Assembly (NCBI RefSeq): GCF_030316605.1
Contig: NZ_CP127039.1
Span: 1,426,001 to 1,490,000 of the forward strand
From: Spiroplasma ixodetis Y32
GTDB taxonomy: Bacteria > Bacillota_I > Bacilli_A > Mycoplasmatales > VBWQ01
Direction: 5' to 3'
Length of the DNA: 64,000 nucleotides
The notes beneath the pieces are model-generated. The model worked only from the letters and a program-made list of their open reading frames with translations, did not search any database and had not been told where the DNA came from. Positions 53,723 to 63,400 of the stretch are shown in pieces. The position numbers were made by a program, and so were the translations under genes. Numbering within the stretch: the stretch's first letter is position 1; each line of letters starts with the position of its first letter.

Positions 53723-53820
53723 GTTATTAATTCCTTTCTTTAAACTACAAATGATTATATATAGATACATTAGTAAATGTTATAATATACTTAACTATAA
53801 TAATTTTAAAAGGTGATAAT
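53723..53820. promoter_or_regulatory. Divergent promoter, copy 1
   Basis: Plus: TGTTATAAT (53778-53786). Minus: TATAAT (complement of 53754-53759). The block from TTTAAACTACAAATGATT to AAAAGGTGATAATATG is almost identical to 58052-58137. Confidence 0.65.
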
Positions 53821-54188
53821 ATGCCAAAACAAAGAAAAGAATTAGGAAATTATGATGTTACAATAAGTAATTATTTAAGAGAACTAAAAATAAAACATTA
53901 ACACCACAAGGATTAAATAATGCACTTGGAATTGATAGAAAATTTATATTTGATTGCCGACGCAGAAGCAGTCCATGACAACGTAATTTTTTAAAAAGTT
54001 ATGATAAAGCACGTAGTATTATTTCAACTTATATGTTAGAAAAAGCATTAATAAAACCAGAGTTAATTTATCAACATTGATTAAAATCTCATCCAAATGA
54101 ATTTGATATTAATGAAGAAGATAATAATACACAAAGTAATATAATTATTAATATTTCTGAACCAAGAAAAATTGAAAATAATGATTAG
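53821..54188 (+). pseudogene. TerS-like protein, copy 1, one frameshift
   Basis: MPKQRKELGNYDVTISNYLR, then one A lost in CTAAAAATAAAAC (about 53890). The native frame resumes TPQGLNNALGIDRKFIFDCR and ends INISEPRKIENND. Paralogue of 58135. Confidence 0.7.
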
Positions 54189-54215
54189 AAACCTATAGTA
54201 AATATAGGTTTTTTT
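54189..54215 (+). terminator. Terminator after TerS-like copy 1
   Basis: AAACCTATA-GTAAA-TATAGGTTTTTTT; same as at 58519. Confidence 0.85.
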
Positions 54216-54326
54216 CTTTATTTTAAAGGATAAAAATGATATAATTTAATTAAGCGATTATGTTATTTATTAACATAAGTTACAAGGGACTATCAAAAAA
54301 GCAATTATTAAACAAGGGAGTATTTT
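54216..54326 (+). promoter_or_regulatory. Extended -10 promoter and leader of the chimeric gene
   Basis: TGATATAAT at 54237-54245, then a TTATGTTA-TTTAT-TAACATAA hairpin (about 54258-54279) and ribosome site AAGGGAG. Confidence 0.6.
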
Positions 54327-54734
54327 ATGTCTAATTTTGAAGTTAAAGAAAAAAAAGAAACTTATACTTTTGAAGAATTACAAGAAACTTTAAAACAACA
54401 AAGAAATGTTGTATATGCACAAGCAAAAGATGAATTTCTTAAAAAAGAATTAGAACCGAAAATAAATGAATATCAAACAAAATTAAAAGAATATGAAACA
54501 AAAGTAAATGAATATCAAGAAAAAGAATTATTTAATGGTTTAAATGATAAACAAATTAAAATTGCTAAATCATTATTAAATGATTATAAAGATATTTCAA
54601 AAACTGAAATAGTACAACTTTATATTTCAATTTCATTAACAGTATTCAGTTTATTTTTTACATTAATATGATTAATTATTTATATTAAAGAAAAAGTAAA
54701 AATTATACAAAATAATATTTCCTCACAATCTTAA
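54327..54734 (+). CDS. Chimeric protein: scaffold-like head fused to a membrane tail (135 aa)
   Basis: Residues 1-92 are the coiled-coil head of the 58621 protein (EYQEKELFNGLNDKQIKIAK, SLLNDYKDISKTE). After SKTE the sequence changes to IVQLYISISLTVFSLFFTLI and a tail ending NNISSQS, like the membrane protein at 35044. It looks like a deletion fusion between an early structural gene and the last gene before the terminator. Confidence 0.6.
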
Positions 54735-54835
54735 ATATTAATGTATAATAAAAAATACTTACTTATGTAAGTATATGATATAAAAACTTTCTCAAATTTA
54801 TATTAGTTCTAAATAATTAGGTTGGCACCTAATTA

Positions 54836-54863
54836 AAAAGTTACCATTTGGGTAACTTTTTTT
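54836..54863 (+). terminator. Terminator shared with module B
   Basis: AAAAAGTTACC-ATTTG-GGTAACTTTTTTT, preceded by AGGTTGGCACCT as in the inverted copy at 34930. Confidence 0.85.
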
Positions 54864-54887
54864 ATTATATTTTTGTATATTATTTTA

Positions 54888-55827
54888 GGCTTTTCTCCCT
54901 TTATGTACTATTTTTAAATTTTATCACATAAATGCTGAGAAAAGCCTATCTACGGACTTCTCCCCACATTTTTAAATGAAACATAGCATTACAGTTTCAA
55001 AAGTAGGCATCTTGTTGAATTTATATGCAGCTTCTTTGGCATATAAATGAACATGATGTTTTGCAACTTTGATATGTGTTTTAAATGTTCTTCGTATATG
55101 TTTTCATACTGATTCAATTTGATTGGTATTTACGCCAATTTTTGAAACATAACCATCTTGATGGTTAACTGTTTTGTGATTAGGGAAAAGTGATTTGAAA
55201 TCACTATATCCTTTTCAAGAATCAGTATGTACATCACACTTTGAAGAAATATGGTTTCTTGGAAACTGCAAAAGATTTTTACTTTTTGCGTTTTTGATTA
55301 CTTTCACAATTAAATTATTGGTTGTTTTTTCATAAATCCCAACAATTAATGTTTTATTTATCAAAGATCTTCCTTGTTTTTTAAAACCCATATGTGAAAG
55401 ATACATTTCATCCATTTGCACTATGGCCTCAACAATAAATTGATGTTCTTGTTTGGCAATACGATTTCTGATTTCATGACCCATTCTTCAAGCAGTTTTC
55501 AAAGTCACACCCAATTCTTTTGCAACATCAGTTGATGTAATTCCATGTTTGGTGTTTATTCATCTAAAGATGAGATAAAATCAAAATCTCAAAGGTGTTT
55601 GTGACTTGTAAAAATGGTGCCATGAAGAATACTAAATGTTTGATGACATTTCAAACATCTTATTCTTCTTAAATTAGAAGTATTCAAACTTGTTCAAGAA
55701 CACATGATACATTTGTTTTTCTTCAAACTTGCTATATATTTTAAACAATCCTGTTCTGTTTGAAAAGCATTGTTGAACTCATTCAATTTCATTGTTTCCT
55801 CCACAAGTACATGTGGGGAGAAGTCCG
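54888..55827 (-). mobile_element. IS1595-family element, copy 15, flanks not matching
   Basis: 940 bp with both ends, but flanks TTATTTTA and TAATTTAA differ. Probably a recombination joint, consistent with the module duplication around it. Confidence 0.93.
54972..55792 (-). pseudogene. IS1595 transposase, one frameshift
   Basis: One A lost in the TGTAAAAATGG run (about 55613). Also EAIVQ and LLQFPRNH substitutions. Confidence 0.9.
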
Positions 55828-55989
55828 TAATTTAATTTTCTTTAAATAAAAGATAAAATAAATTATTAATTGTTGCTTTAATTATAGCATAATTATTATT
55901 ACTAGTAAAGATTTTTACTAATTTATTTTTATTATTTTAAAGTAAAAATTCCTAACTACTTAGGTTTAGATTTATTAAATTTTATAAAT
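55828..55989. other. 3' flank of UPF0236 copy 3
   Basis: No gene. Shares TTTAATTATAGCA and TTCCTAACTA-CTTAGGTTTAG with the flank at 50485-50650. Confidence 0.45.
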
Positions 55990-56854
55990 TTAAACAAACA
56001 CTTTTAATTTATTAATTATTGCTTGTTTTAATTTTAATAAATTAAAAAATGCTTCTTTTGAATAAATTTTAGCATTATTATTAGATATAGATTTTATTAA
56101 ATGATAAACATCACTTTCAGCACTACAACCAATATTTCAAATAGCATTTTGATTTTCAATACCTTGTTTATTATTTTTAAAATATTCATATATTTTTTCA
56201 TCAGTATTATTTTCTTTTAAATAATCTAATAATTTATAATAATTACCATTTAAAAATAATTTATAATAAGCATAATTTAATTTTTTATTATTTTCTTTTG
56301 TTCTTTTACCTTTTTCTACAATAAATACTTGTTTTAATTTTTGTAATGGATGTCATTTATCTACAGCATAATCAATTTTTAAATAATTAGCAGTAGATTT
56401 AAGATAAGTTGCACCATCACCAATTAATTTTAAATTTTCATTAGTATAACCAATAAAAATATTATCTAAATTAGTTATTATTGATTTACCAAATTCTTTT
56501 TTAGTAATTCTTTGACCTTTTCTAGTTGATAAAACATAAATATATTTATTTTCTAAAACATGTCTATTATCAGTAGATTTTTCTAAATCAAAACCTAAAC
56601 TAATACTTACTGTTCTATGTCTAAATTTTCTTTTTTTCTTATTATCAATTAAATTATTATATGATTCATCTGATTGAATATAAATAAAATCAGTTGGTAA
56701 TATTTTTATTTTTTCTTGTGGTAATTCTTCGACAAAAATATTTGTTTTTTTAACTCTTCTACAAATAGTTGATAAAGATATATTAATTTTTAAATTATGT
56801 TTAATTATAGGATATGTAATATTATTTAAATCTGCATTTAATATTATTAATTTA

Positions 56855-57730
56855 GGCTTTTCTCCCCACATTTTTAAATGAAACATAGCATTACAGTTTC
56901 AAAAGTAGGTATCTTGTTGAATTTATATGCAGCTTCTTTGGCATATAAATGAACATGATGTTTTGCAGCTTTGATATGTGTTTTAAATGTTCTTCGTATA
57001 TGTTTTCATACTGATTCAATTTGATTGGTATTTACGCCAATTTTTGAAACATAACCATCTTGATGGTTAACTGTTTTGTGATTAGGGAAAAGTGATTTGA
57101 AATCACGATATCCTTTTCAAGAATCAGTATGTACATCACACTTTGAAGAAATATGGTTTCTTGCAAAATGCAAAAGATTTTTACTTTTTGCGTTTTTGAT
57201 TACTTTCACAATTAAATTATTGGTTGTTTTTTCATAAATCCCAACAATTAATGTTTTATTTATCAAAGATCTTCCTTGTTTTTTAAAACCCATATGTGAA
57301 AGATACATTTCATCCATTTGCACTATGCCCTCAACAATAAATTGATGTTCTTGTTTGGCAATACGATTTCTGATTTCATGACCCATTCTTCAAGCAGTTT
57401 TCAAAGTCACACCCAATTCTTTTGCAACATCAGTTGATGTAATTCCATGTTTGGTGTTTATTCATCTAAAGATGAGATAAAATCAAAATCTCAAAGGTGT
57501 TTGTGACTTGTAAAAAATGGTGCCATGAAGAATACTAAATGTTTGATGACATTTCAAAAATCTTATTCTTCTTAAATTAGAAGTATTCAAACTTGTTCAA
57601 GAACACATGATACATTTGTTTTTCTTCAAACTTGCTATATATTTTAAACAATCCTGTTCTGTTTGAAAAGCATTGTTGAACTCATTCAATTTCATTGTTT
57701 CCTCCACAAGTACATGTGGGGAGAAGTCCG
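56855..57730 (-). mobile_element. IS1595-family element, copy 16, lacking most of the right-end tail
   Basis: 876 bp; target duplication TTAATTTA at 56847-56854 and 57731-57738. The sequence runs GGCTTTTCTCCCCACATTTT: the outer end is joined directly to the inner inverted repeat, losing 65 bp between two TTCTCCC copies. Confidence 0.93.
56874..57695 (-). CDS. IS1595 transposase, intact
   Basis: C-to-F in RFLKCH (zinc-ribbon), Q-to-H in LLHFARN, V-to-A in KAAKHHV. Frame complete. Confidence 0.91.
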
Positions 57731-58034
57731 TTAATTTATTAACTCAATTTGTATAATTTTTATATTTATCAATATCAATATATGTTCTTGTTGGAGTTAT
57801 AATTTCATTTGTTAATTTATTTTTATATGTTCGTAATGGTAAATAAGATATTCCAAATTCACTTTTTATTAAATATTTTCTACGTTTTATTACTTTATAT
57901 TTACTTCTATCATATTTATTTAAAAATCAATCATTATCATAGTTTAATATTTTATTATCATAATCTAATAACATTTGTTTTTCATGATTAATTTTATGTT
58001 GATAGTTATCAAGTTTTTCAGTAAGCAAAATCAT

Positions 58035-58134
58035 AATATTATTCCCTCCTTTAAACTACAAATGATTATATATAGATACATTAGTAAATGTTATAATATA
58101 CTTAGTGATAATAATAATTTTAAAAGGTGATAAT
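58035..58134. promoter_or_regulatory. Divergent promoter, copy 2
   Basis: TGTTATAAT (58089-58097) toward the TerS-like gene and a minus TATAAT toward UPF0236; near-identical to 53723-53820. Confidence 0.65.
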
Positions 58135-58518
58135 ATGCCAGCAAAAAGAAAAGAATTAGGAAATTATAAAGAAAAAATAAATGAATATTTTAGAGATAAT
58201 AAAAATGTTCCAACTAGAATGACAAAAACTGGTTTAAATTTAGCATTAGGAATTGATAGAAAATATATATATGATTGCCGACGCTACCAGACAAAATGAC
58301 AACAAAATTTTTTAAAAGATTATGATAAAGCATGTCAAAAAATTGCTAATTATTTATTACGAAATACTATTAAAGACCCAAAATATCAATGAGAATATTT
58401 AAGAAAATGTCATCCAGAAGAATTTGATGATTTACAAAATAATTTTGAAGAAAATAATACAAAAAGTAATATAATTATTAATCTTTGTGAACCAAGAAAA
58501 ATTGAAAATGATAATTAG
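58135..58518 (+). CDS. Terminase small subunit-like protein (127 aa)
   Basis: MPAKRKELGNYKEKINEYFR, then a helix-turn-helix-like core TKTGLNLALGIDRKYIYDCR, DYDKACQKIANYLLRNTI and a YQWEYLRKCHPEEFDD piece. This resembles the small DNA-recognition subunits of P22 gp3 type (GP3_package), which have TGL-x-L-x-LG-x-x-R-x-x-Y-D followed by helices. Its place before scaffold and capsid genes agrees. A transcription regulator is the alternative. Confidence 0.55.
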
Positions 58519-58545
58519 AAACCTATAATAAATATAGGTTTTTTT
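58519..58545 (+). terminator. Terminator after TerS-like gene
   Basis: AAACCTATA-ATAAA-TATAGGTTTTTTT. Confidence 0.85.
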
Positions 58546-58566
58546 CTTTATTTTACAGGGAAAAAA

Positions 58567-58575
58567 TGATATAAT
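58567..58575 (+). promoter_or_regulatory. Extended -10 promoter of the structural operon
   Basis: TGATATAAT, identical to 34035 and 54237; ribosome site TTAGGAG before the 58621 ATG. Confidence 0.6.
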
Positions 58576-58620
58576 TTATATATAGAAACAGTAGCCATTC
58601 TGTGAGTTTAGGAGTTAAAT

Positions 58621-59151
58621 ATGGAAAATTTTAACTGAGATAAAAATAAAAATTATAATAGTGAAGAATTAGAAAATTTATTAGAACAACATAAAAATTA
58701 TGTTTATAAAACTACTAAATCTACATTAGAACCAAAATTAAATGAATATGAAAATAAAATAAAAGAATATAAAAATAAAGTTAATGAATATCAAGAAAAA
58801 GAATTATTTAATGGTTTAAATGATAAACAAATTAAAATTGCTAAATCATTATTAAATGATTATAAAGATATTTCAAAGACTGAAGCATTAGAAAAAATTA
58901 AACAAGAATATATAGAGATTTTTAATAATAAATCTAATATTTCAAATACTGAAATAATAAAAAAAGAAGAAGAAAAACCTAAAGAAGAAATAAAATATTT
59001 TAATACTTTAGATTTATTAAATTTAGATAATATTTATAATACAAATCAAAAAGTTAATTTAGATACTAAAACAAAAACTAAAGGTTTAATATATAAAAAT
59101 GAAATATTAGAATATATGAAAAAACAATTCTCTGATATTCCTGTTAAGTAA
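58621..59151 (+). CDS. Scaffold-like coiled-coil protein (176 aa)
   Basis: Charged coiled coil at ~15-70 (NYNSEELENLLEQHKNYVYK, KNKVNEYQEKELFNGL), an acidic middle (KKEEEKPKEEIKYF) and a basic tail. Size, charge pattern and position between TerS-like and capsid-like genes fit a capsid scaffold. Its first ~92 residues are duplicated in the 54327 chimera. Confidence 0.55.
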
Positions 59152-59162
59152 GGAGAATAAAT

Positions 59163-60489
59163 ATGGCTTTGCCATAAATACCAAAAGCTTTAGTTACTGG
59201 TGGAAATTCTGCTAGTGAAAAAGCAATTTTAAGTGTAATTGAAGCACAAGTTCGTGGTGTATTAAATAATGAAAATATAACAATGTATTTTAGAACAAGT
59301 GCAGTTGCTCAACAAATTGAAACTTTAAATAGTGTAGGAATGGCAATTTATAGAATTGCTGAACGTATTGTTTGAGGTAGTGATTATGACCCTGTAACTG
59401 GTATTACAAGACAATGAACAAGTGCAAAAACAACAACAGTAATACTTGACCAAAAATTAACTATTAATTGAGCAGTTGAAGATTTTGATATGGAAAGATT
59501 TTTATCAAGTGACCCAAATGTAAGAGCAACATTATTAGCAGAATGAAGTTCAAGTATGATAAAAGGTTATTTATATTGTTTAGAAGCAATATTTTTAACT
59601 GGTATTAAAGATTATTGTATTTCAAAATCACAAGTATTACCTATTAATTTATTAAATTTAAATCAAGATAGTGCATATGAAGCATTTTATACTATAGGAC
59701 AAAGAAATAATAGATTAATTCAAAAAATAACTAATACTGAAGTTGGAGTTAATCCAACTGATATATTAGCAGGTATTGGTTTTAATAGTTATTTACAATT
59801 TACAAAAGTATTTCAAAAATTAAATTATAGTTCAATTGCAGCAGATACTATTACAACTGGTAAATTATATAAAGATAGTATTTTTGGTACTGATTTATTT
59901 AAAAGTTTTTATTTAGAACAAGAATTTAAACATGGTACTGAAACTGGTTTACATTTACAAAAAACTTTTGATTTAAGAAAAATGTTAGCAGCATTTATTC
60001 ATAAAAATGCAGTTGCAATGCCAAGTTCATTTCAAACTATTAGACAAATGTTAGATAATAATACTGGTAATCTAAAATGAATTGGTAAAGCATTATATGC
60101 ACTTCCAACAATGATACGTGGTCATTTACAATATATTATTCAATCAAATATGCCTACAGTAGCAGAAATAACAGAAGCACAAAATAAAGAATATACAAAA
60201 GATACAACTGAACAAAAAACAAATGCTACTTATAAATTAGCAGATTTTGATGATACAAAAATTGATTTAGAAAATTTAATCTTTTATTTAGATTTAGGAA
60301 GAATTACTATTGCAGGAACAACACCAACTAAAGATGAATTAGATACTGCAGTTAATAAAAAAAAATATAGGTTATACAATAGGACATGCTGATTATACAA
60401 ACATTGCTGAAACTAATGCTACAATGACTGCTAAATCTAATGATACTTTATATATTGGTTCTGTAATTTTAAAATATGAAAAGGCTTAA
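59163..60489 (+). pseudogene. Probable major capsid protein, nonsense at codon 5 plus frameshift
   Basis: MALP then TAA then IPKALVTGGNSASEKAIL; a CAA-to-TAA change is the likely cause. Continues YFRTSAVAQQIETLNSVGMA, DYDPVTGITRQWTSAKTTTV and LDQKLTINWAVEDFDMERFL. One extra A in the run at about 60357 breaks the end, which should read IGYTIGHADYTNIAETNATM ... VILKYEKA. About 442 residues, in the usual size range. The assignment rests on position and size, not on a recognised fold. Confidence 0.55.
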
Positions 60490-60492
60490 ATT

Positions 60493-60780
60493 ATGGAATA
60501 TATTTATAATTATGTAAATAATAAAACCAAAATTATTATTAATTCACCAAATCCAAAAGATATAACTGATAGTAATGGTTTAAGAGCAATTTTATTAGAT
60601 GAATATCCTAATTTAAGAAATGATTATTTTGTATTAAGTAATGTTCATGCTAATACTGCAATTTTAGTTGGAGATAATATTAATTGTAAAGGTAGAATAT
60701 TAATTGAAATTAAAAAATCTAATGAATTATTAAAAGGAGAAAATAATAATGCCAAATATTGAGAATACACAATTGAATAA
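60493..60780 (+). CDS. Small phage protein after capsid (95 aa)
   Basis: MEYIYNYVNNKTKIIINSPN, beta-rich with LSNVHANTAILVGDNINCKG. Could be a capsid decoration or head-completion protein (position only). Overlaps the next start by 32 nt. Confidence 0.5.
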
Positions 60781-61574
60781 TTATACATTAATAAAATTAA
60801 TTAGAACCGGAATAAGTCCTTTATCAGCAATGATTGGTACAAGTGCTTATTTATGGTCAATTAATTGGAAGTCCTATATTAGGTAGTATAAATGCTTTAT
60901 TATTTTCTAAAAAGTTAGGAATTGATATATGAAATTTAAATCAAATACCAAGTACAAAAACGAAATTACTTAATAGTTCTAAAAAAATATTATTAGGATT
61001 AGGAACAATTGGATTAGTAAATTATAGTAAATTTATAAATGAAATAATTGAACCAATTACTCCAACAACACCTATTCCTACAACTACTAGTACAACACCA
61101 AGTACTACACCAACTGATACTCCACCATGACCACCAAATTTATTATTAAATGAAAATAATAATCCTAATAATTTAATGGATTGATATACTTATATTAGTT
61201 TAAATGCTTATGGTATTTCAAATCTTATTAGTGGATTAACTGAGTTAATACCTAATAAATTTGAAACTATTCGTAAAATAGCAAATATGGCTACTGGTGG
61301 ATGTTTAATATCAAGTGGTGTAGCAATGGGTATTAATAATGATTTTATGAATGCTTATACAGTACCTACCATAATTGCTGGTGCAAGTGAAATAATCCAT
61401 AATTTACTACCTATGGAAACTAATAGAGATAATAATGAATTACAAGAAACTAGTTTTACTAATGAGCATACTAATTTAATTAACACTAGTGTTAATGGTT
61501 ATGGAAGTAGGGAAAGCATTGATAGTTTAACTAGTGATGTTATATATGAAAGACCATCAGTATATAGATTATAA
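60749..61574 (+). pseudogene. Membrane-associated phage protein, homologue of 19012, one frameshift
   Basis: MPNIENTQLNNYTLIKLIRT as in module A. An extra T in GCTTATTTATGG (about 60848) breaks the frame, which resumes with SPILGSINALLF. The linker here is TPTTPIPTTTSTTPSTTPTD, longer and different from the module A copy, while both hydrophobic halves are well conserved. Confidence 0.65.
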
Positions 61575-62484
61575 TGTTACCTTTAATTATTGAATGAATA
61601 TATTATGCATTAGCAAGTAATGATATTAAATTAGCATTAATAAATGTTTTAAGAACTTATTATAAAAATCAATCATTAAAAGCAATATTTGAAAGTGAAA
61701 ATGTTAGTGAAAAAAAATACACCAACCTTATTCTTTTGCAAATCCAAATATACTTAAAAAATTAATTAGTATATTAAAACCAAGTGAATTATCTATATTA
61801 CAAAATGAAATTAATAAATTTAAAAATCCAATAAATAGTTTTAAAAAATCTATTATTTCAACAGAAATTAGAACTGTTAAAAACTATATAAATAAATTTG
61901 ATAATTTATTTAAAGAAAATGAAGAAGAAATACCAGAAAATGCATGAGAAGTATTATCAAGTTCATGATTTAAAAGAGCAAGATTTATTGTTGATAATAA
62001 AAATTTAAAAATTGGAACTTTAACAGCATTATTTCAAAGTGATAATGATAAAAGACAAATATGATATGGTCCATATACTTATCCAACATTTCCACAAGAA
62101 ATATGAATATTAATAAGACAAGCAAATGGTAAAAATGGTAGTGGTGCTGGAACAATATTTTGAAAATTTTGAAATAGAAAATGATTACCAAGTCAATTAA
62201 GAAAATATGTTAAAAGTGAATTAGCAAAAATAGGTAAATATTATGGTTCACAAGATACAAGCGTAATTTATCCAAATAATATTAATGTACAAAAAACTAT
62301 GAATTTTATTAATAGATTAGAAAAAGGTTTTTTTAAATTAAAAGAATATAAAACTTTATCTAAAAATGAAATTGGAAGTAATCAATGAAGATATGAAAGA
62401 AAACAATTATTAAAAAATTCTTTACATACAAATAAATATATAAAAATTAAAAGAAATTCAAATTTTTATAAAACATGAAAGTAG
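61574..62484 (+). pseudogene. Phage protein, unknown, one frameshift (~303 codons)
   Basis: MLPLIIEWIYYALASNDIKL, one base lost at GAAAAAAAATACACC (about 61718), then NPNILKKLISILKPSELSIL, a helical middle, and an aromatic domain (RQIWYGPYTYPTFPQEIWIL, GAGTIFWKFWNRKWLPSQLR). Shares its first base with the previous stop. Not identified. Confidence 0.5.
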
Positions 62485-63003
62485 GTGGTAATTATTATTG
62501 AATTAGATAAACCAATTAAACCAATTGGTATATGAAATACTATTAATCCTATAAGTAAAGATAATAAAGAATATAAAAGATTAAATAAGATTTGATTTAA
62601 TAAAAATAGTACTCATATAGATAAAATTAAAATTTTAATATCAAATATTTTAAAAATAACTAGTCATAGTCTTGGTATGTTTATAACATTATTTTTTACA
62701 ATAACACCATGATTAATACCTAAAATACCAATTGAAATGGGAATTGGAAGTTATACAAGTCAATATAATTTTACTTGACCTGACCATTTAATATTAACGT
62801 TATTTCCTATGTTTGGCCATATTGGATTAAATTTAATAACTAAATTAGGTAATTATGGAAAATTACTTAAATATGTATTAATAACTATACCAATTATTAT
62901 TACAAGTCCTTATTTAATATATCAATATAAACAAATTAAAAAACATAAAAAAGAATGTCATTTATGTAAACAACATTCAAATAAAATACAATTGGAGGAA
63001 TAA
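62485..63003 (+). CDS. Two-span membrane protein (~172 aa), unusual start
   Basis: The frame begins GTG-GTA-ATT-ATT-ATT-GAA right after the previous stop. AGGTGG at 62483 would suit an ATT start at 62494-62497 better, so the start is uncertain. Spans at ~65-90 (LGMFITLFFTITPWLIPKIP) and ~125-145 (YVLITIPIIITSPYLIY); tail CHLCKQH resembles a half zinc site. Confidence 0.5.
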
Positions 63004-63006
63004 AAA

Positions 63007-63357
63007 ATGAATTTATCTACAACAGTAATTTCAGCAGTATTAAGTGGAGCAGTTGCAAGTGGAATTATAGTTACTATTATTTTACTTTTATTATCAAAAA
63101 TTATTAAAAAATCAAAACAATCAAATTTAGCAAAAGAATTAAAAAATGATAAAGAATTAGAATTTATTAAAGCAAATATTAAACAAATAAATTCACAATT
63201 ACAATTAGAAACTACATCAATTGCTAAATCTTTAGATAGTTTTAATAATGATGAAGAAAAAGATGAAGTATTTAAAAATACTATTATTAGTCAAAGAGCA
63301 TCTAGAAAAGAATTAACTGAAAAAGATAAGAAAAAAGCAACTAAAGTTAAAATTTAA
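63007..63357 (+). CDS. Membrane-anchored coiled-coil protein (116 aa)
   Basis: After TTGGAGG. Single N-terminal span (VLSGAVASGIIVTIILLLL), then coiled coil and a very charged C-terminus (KELTEKDKKKATKVKI). Holin- or spanin-like in layout, not proven. Confidence 0.55.
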   Translation: MNLSTTVISAVLSGAVASGIIVTIILLLLSKIIKKSKQSNLAKELKNDKELEFIKANIKQINSQLQLETTSIAKSLDSFNNDEEKDEVFKNTIISQRASRKELTEKDKKKATKVKI

Positions 63358-63380
63358 AGGGTTTAAATACCCTTTATTTT
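63356..63380 (+). terminator. Terminator
   Basis: AAAGGGT-TTAAAT-ACCCTTTATTTT directly at the stop codon. Confidence 0.75.
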
Positions 63381-63400
63381 ACATTAAGGAGTAAATTATT

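Larger units (their letters stand above)
55990..58034 (-). pseudogene. UPF0236/ISLre2-type protein, copy 3, split by IS1595 copy 16
   Basis: 57739-58034 and 55990-56854 join to 386 codons. Start MILLTEKLDNYQHKINHEKQ after GGAGGGAAT. Central ISLSTICRRVKKTNIFVEEL and FIYIQSDESYNNLI, then the signature LKLIGDGATYLKSTANYLKI with YAVDKWHPLQKL, and WNIGCSAESDVYHLIKSI near the end. The GDGA motif is intact, unlike in copy 2. Confidence 0.78.

Noticed and set aside
53747..53812. Phage attachment or CRISPR-like repeat between 53.75 and 58.05 kb
   Set aside because: Only two copies, each a divergent promoter of a duplicated unit; no spacer array. No CRISPR array is seen anywhere in the window.
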